A DNA stretch of 46,873 nucleotides, taken from positions 1 through 46,873 of the forward strand of contig NZ_WWEM01000034.1 of NCBI RefSeq assembly GCF_019308285.1, in the 5' to 3' direction. The translations under genes and the position numbers were made by a program. Source of the DNA: Flavobacterium quisquiliarum (GTDB lineage Bacteria; Bacteroidota; Bacteroidia; Flavobacteriales; Flavobacteriaceae). The notes under the pieces were generated by a model, which was not told the origin of the DNA, searched no databases, and saw nothing but the letters and a program-made list of their open reading frames with translations. This document shows positions 25,304-33,373 of the stretch, piece after piece (position 1 is the stretch's first letter; every line of letters starts with the position of its first letter).

Positions 25304-26911
25304 ATGAACCGTTCAGAACAGTTATCCAGATTACAGAATACAGAAAATTGGGACGTAATAATTATTGGCGGTGGAGCAAGCGGACTTGGAACTGCTATTG
25401 ATGCTGCCAGCCGAGGTTATAAAACCATTTTATTAGAAGCCGTAGATTTTGCAAAAGGAACTTCCAGCCGAAGTACTAAATTGGTTCATGGTGGTGTACG
25501 TTATCTGGAACAAGGCGATATTCACTTAGTTCGAGAAGCATTAAAAGAAAGAGGATTAATGGCTCAAAATGCTGGACATTTGGTCAAAAACCAATCTTTT
25601 GTTATTCCGAATTACAATTGGTGGAGCGGTTACTTTTATACTATCGGATTAAAAATCTACGACTTATTATCAGGTTGTTTGAGTTTAGGAAGTTCAAAGT
25701 ACATTTCAAAAAAGAAAACTATTGAAATGCTTCCAAACGTGGAGGAAAACGGATTGGTAAATGGCGTTATTTATCACGACGGCCAGTTTGATGATTCTCG
25801 TTTGGCTATTAATCTTGCGCAAACTGCTGTCGAAAATGGAGCTTGTGTTCTAAACTATGCAAAAGTTGTCAATTTATTAAAAGACAATAACAATCAAATA
25901 ATTGGTGTTGAGGTAACCGATCAGGAAACTGGAATTATTTATAACCTAAAAGCTTCTACTGTAATAAATGCCACGGGAGTTTTCACCAATGCCATAATGA
26001 AGTTAAATGACACCTTTTATAAAAAATATATTGTCCCAAGTCAGGGAATTCATTTGGTTTTTGATAAATCGTTTCTTCCTGGTGAACATGCCTTAATGAT
26101 TCCGAAAACCAAAGACGGAAGAGTTTTATTTGCCGTTCCATGGCACAATCGCATTGTTGTTGGCACCACTGATACTTTAATAAAGAAGCAAAGTTTGGAA
26201 CCTATTGCTTTAGAAAGCGAAATTCAATTTGTATTGGAAACGGCTCAGCGATTCTTAGCTAAAAAACCAACAAGAGCTGATGTACTTTCTGTTTTTGCAG
26301 GTTTACGTCCGTTGGCAGCTCCAAAAGAAGAAGGAAAAAGTACAAAAGAAGTTTCGAGAAGTCATAAGATTATTGTTTCTGAAACTGGTTTAATAACTAT
26401 TACCGGCGGAAAATGGACAACGTATAGAAAAATGGCCGAAGAAATAATAGACAAAGCCATACTGAAAGGAAAACTTCCTAAAAAAGATTGTGTTACACAG
26501 CATTTGTCCATCCATGGAAATAAACCAACTAGTAATCTTGACCGTGAAAATCACTTGTATATATATGGCAGTGATATTTCAGAAATACTAAAACTACAGG
26601 AAAATGAACCTGAATTAAAAGAAAAACTTCACCCAGATCATGAATTTACAATGGCAGAAGTTGTTTGGGCTGTACGTTACGAAATGGCAAGAACTATTGA
26701 TGATATATTAGCAAGGCGAGTTCGTTTATTATTTTTAGATGCCAGAGCTGCTATTCAATCTACTGAAAAGACAGCGCGAATTATGGCCAAAGAATTAAAT
26801 CACGATGAAAATTGGATTATTAAACAAATCGAAGATTTTAATGAAATTTCTAAAGGTTTTCTCCTTTCTGAATTCAGGAACAGCTCAAAAATAGATTTTC
26901 ACAAACTTTAA
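25304..26911 (+). CDS. glpD: Aerobic glycerol-3-phosphate dehydrogenase (FAD)
   Basis: A membrane-associated flavoenzyme that oxidises sn-glycerol-3-phosphate to dihydroxyacetone phosphate and feeds electrons to quinone. It has 535 residues, typical for GlpD. The FAD dinucleotide fold is at the N-terminus (VIIIGGGASGLGTAIDAASR, about residues 18-37). It is followed by the family signature KGTSSRSTKLVHGGVRYLEQ. The C-terminal region has the GlpD helical cap (VVWAVRYEMARTIDDILARR). It is monocistronic; no glpF or glpK is nearby. The 301 bases downstream hold no gene until marR. Confidence 0.95.
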   Translation: MNRSEQLSRLQNTENWDVIIIGGGASGLGTAIDAASRGYKTILLEAVDFAKGTSSRSTKLVHGGVRYLEQGDIHLVREALKERGLMAQNAGHLVKNQSFVIPNYNWWSGYFYTIGLKIYDLLSGCLSLGSSKYISKKKTIEMLPNVEENGLVNGVIYHDGQFDDSRLAINLAQTAVENGACVLNYAKVVNLLKDNNNQIIGVEVTDQETGIIYNLKASTVINATGVFTNAIMKLNDTFYKKYIVPSQGIHLVFDKSFLPGEHALMIPKTKDGRVLFAVPWHNRIVVGTTDTLIKKQSLEPIALESEIQFVLETAQRFLAKKPTRADVLSVFAGLRPLAAPKEEGKSTKEVSRSHKIIVSETGLITITGGKWTTYRKMAEEIIDKAILKGKLPKKDCVTQHLSIHGNKPTSNLDRENHLYIYGSDISEILKLQENEPELKEKLHPDHEFTMAEVVWAVRYEMARTIDDILARRVRLLFLDARAAIQSTEKTARIMAKELNHDENWIIKQIEDFNEISKGFLLSEFRNSSKIDFHKL

Positions 26912-27153
26912 ATTTCATAAATAAGCAAAAAAAACTAGATAAATTTATTGTTTAACAATGTCTCGTACTCAAAACTTAAAATTCTTAAAAATTTTATTTT
27001 AGAAAATCAGCCACTTACATTATTTTTAAGTTAAATATTTAAAAACCAATACTTTGATTTAAAAATTAAAACTAATTTTATTCTCAAATTAAACCTTAAC
27101 TGCTTTTTAAATTCTTACATATTTTCATAATTAACAAATTTTTAACACGACAC

Positions 27154-27165
27154 TTGTATATACAA
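27154..27165. promoter_or_regulatory. MarR operator 1 (TTGTATATACAA)
   Basis: A perfect 12-bp palindrome. Its first three bases (27154-27156) are the TTG of a -33 element 22 bases from the -7 box. Centre to centre it is exactly 30 bp from operator 2. Confidence 0.7.
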
Positions 27166-27178
27166 CTATTAAAAGTTA

Positions 27179-27186
27179 TACATTTG
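27179..27186 (+). promoter_or_regulatory. -7 element of the marR operon (TACATTTG)
   Basis: Matches TAnnTTTG with TTG at 27154-27156 and a 22-base spacer, within the reported 17-23 range. It overlaps operator 2. Confidence 0.65.
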
Positions 27187-27197
27187 TATATACAAAT
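27182..27197. promoter_or_regulatory. MarR operator 2 (ATTTGTATATACAAAT)
   Basis: A perfect 16-bp palindrome sharing the 12-bp core of operator 1 and covering the right part of the -7 element. Occupancy would block transcription initiation. Confidence 0.7.
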
Positions 27198-27212
27198 TAT
27201 ACACTTACGACT

Positions 27213-27671
27213 ATGACAATTGAAGAGGTTATTAAGAGTACGGTTAAGATGGATAATGCGAAAAAAGTTATTCTGAATATCATGTACACGCAAAATGTGG
27301 TTCAGGATCATTTCAACGAGTTAATTAAACCGTATGATTTATCTGGAGAACAATACAATGTGTTACGTATATTAAGAGGGCAAAAAGGGAAACCAGCCAA
27401 TATGTGCGTAATACAAGAACGAATGCTTGCCAAAACAAGCAACACAACAAGATTGGTAGACAAATTGTTATTAAAAGAATTTGTAACCCGAAATGTCTGT
27501 CCAGATAATCGAAGAAAAATCGAAGTTTTGATTACTCAGAAAGGATTAGATGTTTTAAAAGAATTAGATCCAAAAGTAGACGAACACGAAAAAGCGTTTG
27601 CTGACAATCTAAAACCAGAAGAATTAGTTTTCTTAAATCAGTTATTAGAAAAATTTAGAACCAACAAATAA
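27213..27671 (+). CDS. MarR-family transcriptional repressor
   Basis: A 152-residue winged-helix dimer. The wHTH spans about residues 45-105 (YDLSGEQYNVLRILRGQKGK; RMLAKTSNTTRLVDKLLLKE), with the wing RNVCPDNRRKIEVLITQKG. Cys residues occur at the end of the first HTH helix region (NMCVIQ) and in the wing (NVCPDN) and could sense oxidants or electrophiles; this is inference. It is followed after 10 bases by a nitroreductase and then yceI. Two matching palindromes over its own promoter indicate autoregulation of the whole operon. Confidence 0.92.
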   Translation: MTIEEVIKSTVKMDNAKKVILNIMYTQNVVQDHFNELIKPYDLSGEQYNVLRILRGQKGKPANMCVIQERMLAKTSNTTRLVDKLLLKEFVTRNVCPDNRRKIEVLITQKGLDVLKELDPKVDEHEKAFADNLKPEELVFLNQLLEKFRTNK

Positions 27672-27681
27672 AATAAATATT

Positions 27682-28314
27682 ATGAGCAATTTCGTAGAAA
27701 ATCAAAATTGGAGATATGCAACAAAACAGTTTGATGCTACAAAAAAAATCTCTGATGCAGATTTAAACACAATAAAAGAAGCGGTTAGACTAAGTGCTTC
27801 TTCATACGGATTACAACCTTATAAAGTTATTATCGTTGAAAATCCAGCATTAAGAGAAGAATTAAAAGCAGCAGCTTGGGGACAAACTCAAATTACAGAT
27901 GCTTCTCACCTTTTCATTTTTGCAAATGACTTAAATCTTGATACCGCTTCTGTTGACAAATACATTGAAAATATCAGCGAAACAAGAGGTGTTCCTGTTG
28001 ATGCTTTAGGCGGATTCAGCGATATGATGAAAGGTGTTGTAAGCAATTTATCTGCTGAAGCAAAACACATCTGGACAGCAAAACAAACTTATTTAGCTTT
28101 AGGAAACTTATTAAACGCGGCAGCCGAATTAAAAATTGATGCTACTCCGATGGAAGGTTTCAATGCTGCAAAATTCAACGAAATCTTAGGTTTCGATAAA
28201 TTAGGTTTAAATGCATCAGTAATTGCTACAGTTGGTTACAGACATGATGATGACAAATCACAGCACCAGAAAAAAGTTAGAAAATCTCACGAAGAATTAT
28301 TTATCACACTATAA
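27682..28314 (+). CDS. NAD(P)H-dependent nitroreductase-family oxidoreductase
   Basis: A 210-residue FMN enzyme of the NfsB/DrgA nitroreductase type, which reduces nitroaromatics and quinones with NAD(P)H. The FMN-contacting start (NWRYATKQFDATKKISDADL) is typical, as are the segment VRLSASSYGLQPYKVIIVEN and the C-terminal IATVGYRHDDDKSQ (the usual GYR). MarR-controlled nitroreductases commonly answer quinone or nitro stress. It lies 10 bases after marR and 38 before yceI. Confidence 0.92.
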   Translation: MSNFVENQNWRYATKQFDATKKISDADLNTIKEAVRLSASSYGLQPYKVIIVENPALREELKAAAWGQTQITDASHLFIFANDLNLDTASVDKYIENISETRGVPVDALGGFSDMMKGVVSNLSAEAKHIWTAKQTYLALGNLLNAAAELKIDATPMEGFNAAKFNEILGFDKLGLNASVIATVGYRHDDDKSQHQKKVRKSHEELFITL

Positions 28315-28352
28315 TTATTTATTAATCAAATTCAAATTTTAATTTTAAAAAC

Positions 28353-28919
28353 ATGAAAAATTTAAAAACTATTGCAATAGCATTATTCGTAGCAGCAGCT
28401 GGTATTTCAGTAAACGCTCAAACTAAAAAAATCGACGTAAAAGCATCTACTATCAAATGGGTAGGTAAAAAAGTAACTGGAGAGCACTCTGGAACTGTAA
28501 ACTTCAAAGATGGAGCTGTAGTTTTCAAAGGAAAAAAATTAGCTGGTGGTAACTTCACAGTTGATATGACTTCATTAACTTCTACAGATTTAACTGGTGA
28601 ATACCAAGGAAAATTAAACGGTCACTTAAAAGCTGACGATTTCTTTGGAACTGACAAATTCCCAACTGCAAAATTAGTTTTCAAAACTATCAGTTCAAAA
28701 TCTACTGATGTTTATGCTGTAACTGCAGATTTAACTATCAAAGGAATCACTAAACCAGTAACTTTTGACATCACTGTAAAAGGAAACACTGCTACAACTG
28801 CTTTCAAAGTTGACAGAACTAAATACGATATTAAATACGGTTCTGGTAGTTTCTTCGACGGTTTAGGAGACAAAACTATCAATGACGAATTCGAATTAAC
28901 TGTAGCTTTAAAATTCTAA
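28353..28919 (+). CDS. YceI-family periplasmic lipid-binding protein
   Basis: A 188-residue secreted lipocalin-like barrel with signal peptide MKNLKTIAIALFVAAAGI, cut after VNA. The domain starts VKASTIKWVGKKVTGEHSGT and ends VDRTKYDIKYGSGSFF, both typical YceI motifs. Relatives bind polyprenoid or quinone-like lipids. Co-transcription with a quinone-type reductase under MarR is consistent with handling isoprenoid quinones or amphiphilic toxins, but that is inference. A strong terminator follows. Confidence 0.92.
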   Translation: MKNLKTIAIALFVAAAGISVNAQTKKIDVKASTIKWVGKKVTGEHSGTVNFKDGAVVFKGKKLAGGNFTVDMTSLTSTDLTGEYQGKLNGHLKADDFFGTDKFPTAKLVFKTISSKSTDVYAVTADLTIKGITKPVTFDITVKGNTATTAFKVDRTKYDIKYGSGSFFDGLGDKTINDEFELTVALKF

Positions 28920-28950
28920 TTTTTAAGACTTACTAGTTCAAAAAATTATA

Positions 28951-28981
28951 AAACCCCGACATTTTAAAAGTGTCGGGGTTT
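28951..28981 (+). terminator. Terminator of the marR-nitroreductase-yceI operon
   Basis: AAACCCCGACA (28951-28961) pairs with TGTCGGGGTTT (28971-28981); T-rich sequence follows. Confidence 0.75.
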
Positions 28982-29064
28982 ATTATTTCTATACTTTTCG
29001 TACATTTTCCAAAACCTTAACATTCTTAACGCTATAGTAACGCTTTCGTAATAAGCGTCAGGAC

Positions 29065-29092
29065 TTTGATTAACATACGGCTTCTATTTTTG
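29065..29092 (+). promoter_or_regulatory. Promoter of the beta-helix protein gene
   Basis: TTTG (29065-29068), 16 bases, then TATTTTTG (29085-29092); near the flavobacterial consensus, 43 bases before the ATG. Confidence 0.45.
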
Positions 29093-29135
29093 GGGAAATT
29101 TAAAAAATCAAAAACTAGAAATTAAAATCATAGTT

Positions 29136-30416
29136 ATGAAAACAAAATTACGCCTTGCTTCTATCACATTCATTATCAGCTTTTTCGCACATGCACAACA
29201 ACAACCAAAAGGAATTACAGGAAACACAAACTGGATGAACAACTGGACTAGTTTTAGACCTGCTGTGAATGACTATAGCGAAGCGACTAATATAATTGCT
29301 GGAACTATTGATAAAGACACTAGATTAGTAAAACGCAATGTTTACCATTTAGTTGGTGTTGTTTACGTTACCAACAATGCTACTTTAACCATAGAGCCTG
29401 GAACCGTAATTCGTGGAGATGACAAAACCTGTGGCACACTTGTAATTACCAATGGATCAAAAATTATTGCAGAAGGTCTTGAAACAGATCCAATTATTTT
29501 TACTTCTGAAAAAGAAATAAATAACAGAAAACCAGGTGACTGGGGTGGAATTATTATTTTAGGAAAAGCACCGATTAATACTTTAGGAGGTGTTCATACT
29601 TTGCCTTTTGACTTGGAACCGACTTTAAATCACTACGGAGGTCAGGATCCGGAAGATAATTCAGGAATTTTAAAATATGTTAGAATCGAATATGCGGGAA
29701 GAAAATTAAGTGCTTCTAAAGAGCTGAATGGACTTTCTCTTGCCGGAGTTGGAAGAAAAACAATCGTTAGCAATATTCAAATTAGTTTTTCAAATGATGA
29801 TTCTTTTGAATGTTATGGCGGTGATTTGAATCTTAGTAATCTTATCTCATTTAGAACTACTGATGATGATTTTGATTTCACCCAGGGAGCTCAAATTAAC
29901 CTTAGTAACAGTATCGCGATTCGTCATCCGTTTTCTTCAGATATTTCGGGCTCAAGATGTTTTGAGGTTGATTCTTATGAGAAAATTGCTAATACTGATA
30001 TGACCAAAAAAATGACCAAAATAAATGCAAGCAATATTACTTTGGTTAACTTGGAAGAAAACAATCAAGGTTTGGTAAGAGAATCTGCTTATATCAGAGA
30101 AAACACTTTTTTTAACTTAACCAACAGTGTAGTTTCTGGATTTGAACCTTTCATTTTATTAGAAGGTGCAATTGGAAATGGAGAAGTAAATCTTTCTAAA
30201 ATCAACTTTAAAAATGTGGTTGTAAACAACTGTAAAGGTGAAATAGAAAGTGAATCTGCTAGTAACAATTCAGGAATAAAAAACTATTACAGTAATCCTC
30301 AAAATGATATTCAATTCACTAAAATGAAGCTAAGTGAACTATTTTATCTTCCTAATATAAAAGCAAATCCAGATTTTAGAATAAATGTAAACAATACGCT
30401 GGCTATTGGTAATTAA
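29136..30416 (+). CDS. Secreted beta-helix-like protein of unknown function
   Basis: A 426-residue protein with signal peptide MKTKLRLASITFIISFFA, cut near AHA-QQQP. The body has repeated short strands and turns typical of a right-handed parallel beta-helix, for example VVYVTNNATLTIEPGTVIRG and GTLVITNGSKIIAEGLETDP, which form successive coils. The motif PGDWGGIIILGKAPIN is common in large Bacteroidota surface proteins annotated only as hypothetical. No type IX secretion C-terminal domain or lipobox is visible, so it may be periplasmic or surface-bound another way. Monocistronic. Confidence 0.65.
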   Translation: MKTKLRLASITFIISFFAHAQQQPKGITGNTNWMNNWTSFRPAVNDYSEATNIIAGTIDKDTRLVKRNVYHLVGVVYVTNNATLTIEPGTVIRGDDKTCGTLVITNGSKIIAEGLETDPIIFTSEKEINNRKPGDWGGIIILGKAPINTLGGVHTLPFDLEPTLNHYGGQDPEDNSGILKYVRIEYAGRKLSASKELNGLSLAGVGRKTIVSNIQISFSNDDSFECYGGDLNLSNLISFRTTDDDFDFTQGAQINLSNSIAIRHPFSSDISGSRCFEVDSYEKIANTDMTKKMTKINASNITLVNLEENNQGLVRESAYIRENTFFNLTNSVVSGFEPFILLEGAIGNGEVNLSKINFKNVVVNNCKGEIESESASNNSGIKNYYSNPQNDIQFTKMKLSELFYLPNIKANPDFRINVNNTLAIGN

Positions 30417-30513
30417 GGATTTGCAAGGTATTGCACGAATAAAATTTAACAAATTTTAAATTTTTGAAAAGTTTTTTTTGAAATTTTATGTACTCTATTT
30501 AAAATTACATTTA

Positions 30514-30521
30514 TATATTTG
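30514..30521 (+). promoter_or_regulatory. -7 element of the trp operon (TATATTTG)
   Basis: Matches TAnnTTTG 18 bases before the trpL start codon. No TTG at -33. Confidence 0.5.
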
Positions 30522-30539
30522 TGACATCAAAATAAAGAA

Positions 30540-30596
30540 ATGAGAACAATTTTAAACAATACTTGGTGGTGGAGCAATTTACGTCAGACGTCGTGA
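30540..30596 (+). CDS. trpL: trp operon leader peptide (MRTILNNTWWWSNLRQTS)
   Basis: An 18-residue ORF too short for ordinary gene callers. Codons 9-11 (30564-30572) are three consecutive TGG, the hallmark of a tryptophan attenuator leader. ATG at 30540 follows AATAAAGAA. The TGA stop (30594-30596) sits inside the sequence that can pair with the terminator downstream. The peptide itself has no other function; ribosome position on it decides whether trpE is transcribed. Confidence 0.9.
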   Translation: MRTILNNTWWWSNLRQTS

Positions 30597-30668
30597 ACAA
30601 AGCTTCCTATGGTATTGTAAGAAAACTATAAATATAAAAGGCTTGTCATCACGACAAGCCTTTTTTTT
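30590..30668 (+). promoter_or_regulatory. trp attenuator: antiterminator and terminator
   Basis: Terminator: GGCTTGTC (30640-30647) pairs with GACAAGCC (30653-30660), loop ATCAC, extended by A4/T4 and ending in T8. Antiterminator: GTCGTGA (30590-30596) pairs perfectly with TCACGAC (30649-30655). ACAAAGC (30597-30603) pairs with the terminator 5' arm (30641-30646) with one bulge, about 13 bp in all. A ribosome stalled at the Trp codons would leave 30590-30603 free. A ribosome at the stop codon would cover it. Confidence 0.85.
30636..30668 (+). terminator. trp attenuator terminator hairpin
   Basis: Eight GC-rich pairs extended by four A-T pairs, five-base loop, then a run of eight T; 48 bases before trpE. 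Confidence 0.88.
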
Positions 30669-30715
30669 GTCCAAAATTGAAATAAAAAACTAACACAATT
30701 AAAAAACTATATACA

Positions 30716-32116
30716 TTGAAACCTTTTATCCTTAATACCAATTACAAGCAAATTCTGGCAGATACTGTTACACCGGTTAGTATTTACTTTAAAATCAGAG
30801 ATAAATTCCCAAACAGTTTATTACTGGAAAGTAGTGATTATCATGGAAATGACAACAGTTTCTCTTATATCTGCTGTAATCCGATTGCTACTATCAAAAT
30901 AGAAAACGAGATTATCTCAAAAACTTTTCCTGACGGAACTTCTGAGAAAATCAATATTGATGCTTCAACAAATATTCCGCAGGTTATTCAGGAATTTTCA
31001 GGTCAGTTTAAATCGGAGAAAAATGATTTTAAATTCATCAACAACGGTTTATTTGGATACATTTCTTACGATGCTGTTCGTTATTTCGAAAAAGTTTCAA
31101 TTGCCAAGAAAGACAATGCAACTTCAATTCCGGATGTTTTTTACGCTGTTTACCAAAACATTATTGCGATAAACCATTTCAAAAATGAAGCTTATATTTT
31201 CTGCCACAGTTTAGACGGAAAAAATAATATTGCTGAAATCGAACAATTATTGCAATCCCGAAATATCGCATCTTATAAATTCTCTAAAGAAGGCGAAGGT
31301 TTCTCTAATTTAACTGATGAAGAATTTAAAGAAAATGTGGCTTTAGCCAAAAAACACTGCTATAGAGGTGACGTTTTTCAATTAGTATTATCACGTCGTT
31401 TTACTCAAGGATTTAAAGGAGATGAATTCAATGTTTACCGTGCTTTAAGAAGCATTAATCCTTCTCCGTATTTGTTCTTTTTTGATTATGGAGATTTCAA
31501 AATCTTCGGTTCTTCTCCAGAAGCACAAATTATTGTCAAAGATAGAAAAGCTGAAATTCATCCAATTGCGGGAACTTTCAAAAGAACAGGAGATGATGAA
31601 CGTGATGCCCTTTTAGCAAAAGAACTTTCTGAAGACAAAAAAGAAAACAGCGAACATGTAATGTTGGTTGATTTGGCCAGAAATGATTTAAGCAGAAATG
31701 GTCACGATGTAAATGTAGAAAAATACAGAGAAGTTCAGTTTTTCTCTCATGTAATTCACTTAGTTTCAAAAGTAACAGGGCATTTACACGATAAAGCGAC
31801 AACTATGCAGGTTGTTGCGGATACTTTTCCAGCGGGAACATTAAGCGGAGCTCCAAAACACAGAGCCATGCAATTAATTGAAGACTGCGAAAAAACAAAT
31901 CGTAATTTTTACGGAGGTGCAATTGGTGTAATGGATTTTGATGGAAACTTTAATCACGCGATTATGATTCGAACTTTCCTTTCTAAAAATCATCAATTAC
32001 ATTGTCAGGCTGGTGCCGGAATTGTAGCCAGTTCTGATGAAGAAAGTGAAATGCAGGAAGTTTACAATAAATTAAGAGCTTTAAATACAGCGCTGGAAAT
32101 GGCGGAAAAAATTTAG
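30716..32116 (+). CDS. trpE: Anthranilate synthase component I
   Basis: TrpE converts chorismate and ammonia to anthranilate, the first committed step of tryptophan synthesis. The 466-residue protein carries the Trp feedback-inhibition motif LLLESS near residue 36. Chorismate-site motifs are HPIAGTFKRTGDD, HVMLVDLARNDLSR and TFPAGTLSGAPKHRAMQLI. The start codon is TTG (30716); no ATG lies near it in frame, and the protein begins MKPFILNTNYKQ. It follows the attenuator directly and is the first structural gene of the operon. Confidence 0.95.
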   Translation: MKPFILNTNYKQILADTVTPVSIYFKIRDKFPNSLLLESSDYHGNDNSFSYICCNPIATIKIENEIISKTFPDGTSEKINIDASTNIPQVIQEFSGQFKSEKNDFKFINNGLFGYISYDAVRYFEKVSIAKKDNATSIPDVFYAVYQNIIAINHFKNEAYIFCHSLDGKNNIAEIEQLLQSRNIASYKFSKEGEGFSNLTDEEFKENVALAKKHCYRGDVFQLVLSRRFTQGFKGDEFNVYRALRSINPSPYLFFFDYGDFKIFGSSPEAQIIVKDRKAEIHPIAGTFKRTGDDERDALLAKELSEDKKENSEHVMLVDLARNDLSRNGHDVNVEKYREVQFFSHVIHLVSKVTGHLHDKATTMQVVADTFPAGTLSGAPKHRAMQLIEDCEKTNRNFYGGAIGVMDFDGNFNHAIMIRTFLSKNHQLHCQAGAGIVASSDEESEMQEVYNKLRALNTALEMAEKI

Positions 32117-32184
32117 TAATCAGTGTTCAATTTTTAGTGTTCAGTCTAAAACTTGAAACAATTAACAAACAAACCATAAAAACC

Positions 32185-32625
32185 ATGAAAAAAGCAATTT
32201 CAATTTTAATTTTAATCATTACAATTTCAGCTTGCAATTCTGAAAAGAAAAATCCAATTGAAGGAACCTGGCGTCTTATATCGGCTGAAACTACTGAGAA
32301 AGACTCTACTTTTTCAACTTTCAATAAAAACACCAAAATGATTAAGATTATAAATGATTCTCACTTTGCTTTTCTAAATCATGATTTAAAAAACGGAAAA
32401 GATTCAACGACAGCATTATATTTTGCAGGAGGCGGAAAATATACTTTGAAAGACAGTATTTATACCGAAAATCTAGAATATTTCAATAATCGCAACTGGG
32501 AAAACAACAAATTCGAATTTGTAGTAAAAGTTCAAAACGACACCTTAATTCAAAAAGGAATAGAAAAAGTAGAAAAATTAGGCGTAGATCATATTATTAT
32601 TGAGAAATACGTTCGAGAAAAATAA
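32185..32625 (+). CDS. Small lipoprotein inserted between trpE and trpG
   Basis: A 146-residue protein with a lipoprotein signal (MKKAISILILIITISAC, Cys17) followed by a lipocalin-like domain: NPIEGTWRLISAETTEKDST is the usual opening of Bacteroidota lipocalin-like proteins. The upstream frame start at 32137 runs through spacer repeat, so ATG at 32185 is chosen. Its role is unknown. It lies in the operon between anthranilate synthase subunits without terminators, so it should be expressed with trp genes. The flanking spacers hold short TTCAGT and TTAGnAnC repeats. Confidence 0.7.
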   Translation: MKKAISILILIITISACNSEKKNPIEGTWRLISAETTEKDSTFSTFNKNTKMIKIINDSHFAFLNHDLKNGKDSTTALYFAGGGKYTLKDSIYTENLEYFNNRNWENNKFEFVVKVQNDTLIQKGIEKVEKLGVDHIIIEKYVREK

Positions 32626-32665
32626 AATTTAGTTGCCAGTCTCAGTCTCGGTTTTAAGTAAAAAC

Positions 32666-32700
32666 TTAGACTCTCAGAACCTTAGCAACTTAGAAACTTA
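32666..32700. repeat. Array of four 8-bp units before trpG
   Basis: TTAGACTC, TCAGAACC, TTAGCAAC, TTAGAAAC in exact 8-bp register then TTA, ending 6 bases before the trpG ATG. Same family as 33332-33366 and 45877-45908. Confidence 0.75.
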
Positions 32701-32706
32701 AAAAAA

Positions 32707-33273
32707 ATGAAAAAGATTTTAGTTATAGACAATTACGATAGTTTCACTTACAACTTGGTGCACTATTTAGAAGATTTAAACTGCGAAGTTACTGTTTACA
32801 GAAACGATGAATTTGATATTGATGAAATCGCTTCTTTTGATAAAATATTACTTTCTCCGGGACCTGGAATTCCAGACGAAGCAGGTTTATTAAAAGCAGT
32901 AATCGAAAAATACAGCCCGACAAAAAGTATTCTTGGCGTTTGTTTAGGACAGCAGGCAATTGGTGAAGTTTTCGGCGGAACGCTTTCTAATCTTGATAAA
33001 GTATATCACGGAGTTTCAACGAATGTAAAAACAGTAGTAGATGACGAAATTTTGTTTGAAGGCTTAGGAAAAGAATTTGAAGTCGGTCGTTACCATTCCT
33101 GGGTTGTAGATACCAACCTTCCTGACGAACTTGAAGCTACATCTTTTGATGAAAATGGTCAGGTAATGTCTTTAAGGCATAAAAATTATGATGTTCGAGG
33201 CGTTCAATTCCACCCAGAAAGTGTACTAACTCCAAACGGAAAAAAAATGTTAGAGAATTGGATTAAGAGTTAG
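32707..33273 (+). CDS. trpG: Anthranilate synthase component II (glutamine amidotransferase)
   Basis: TrpG hydrolyses glutamine and supplies ammonia to TrpE. The 188-residue class I amidotransferase has the nucleophile elbow GVCLGQQAIGEVFGG (Cys about residue 79) and the His-Glu pair in GVQFHPESVLT. The start IDNYDSFTYNLVHYLEDL is typical. It is separated from trpE by the lipoprotein gene. The spacer just before its start is an array of 8-bp repeats rather than a recognisable ribosome binding site. Confidence 0.95.
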   Translation: MKKILVIDNYDSFTYNLVHYLEDLNCEVTVYRNDEFDIDEIASFDKILLSPGPGIPDEAGLLKAVIEKYSPTKSILGVCLGQQAIGEVFGGTLSNLDKVYHGVSTNVKTVVDDEILFEGLGKEFEVGRYHSWVVDTNLPDELEATSFDENGQVMSLRHKNYDVRGVQFHPESVLTPNGKKMLENWIKS

Positions 33274-33331
33274 TTTTTAGTCACAGTCTCAGTTTTCAGT
33301 CACAGAAAACAGAAAACAGGAAACAAAAAAC

Positions 33332-33366
33332 TTAGAATCTTAGCATCTTAGAACCTTAGCAACTTA
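33332..33366. repeat. Array of four 8-bp units before trpD
   Basis: TTAGAATC, TTAGCATC, TTAGAACC, TTAGCAAC then TTA, ending 7 bases before the trpD ATG. Preceded by CAGTCACAG/CTCAGTTTTCAG-type short repeats (33280-33310). Confidence 0.8.
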
Positions 33367-33373
33367 AAAAAAA

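Larger units (their letters stand above)
26912..27212. other. 301-base spacer holding the marR control region
   Basis: Very AT-rich and without a gene. The first 240 bases show nothing I can name. The last 60 contain the marR promoter and two palindromic operators, listed separately. Confidence 0.6.

Noticed and set aside
32666..33366. 8-bp TTAGnAnC arrays considered as a CRISPR
   Set aside because: Units are contiguous with no spacers and far too short; no cas genes are present.
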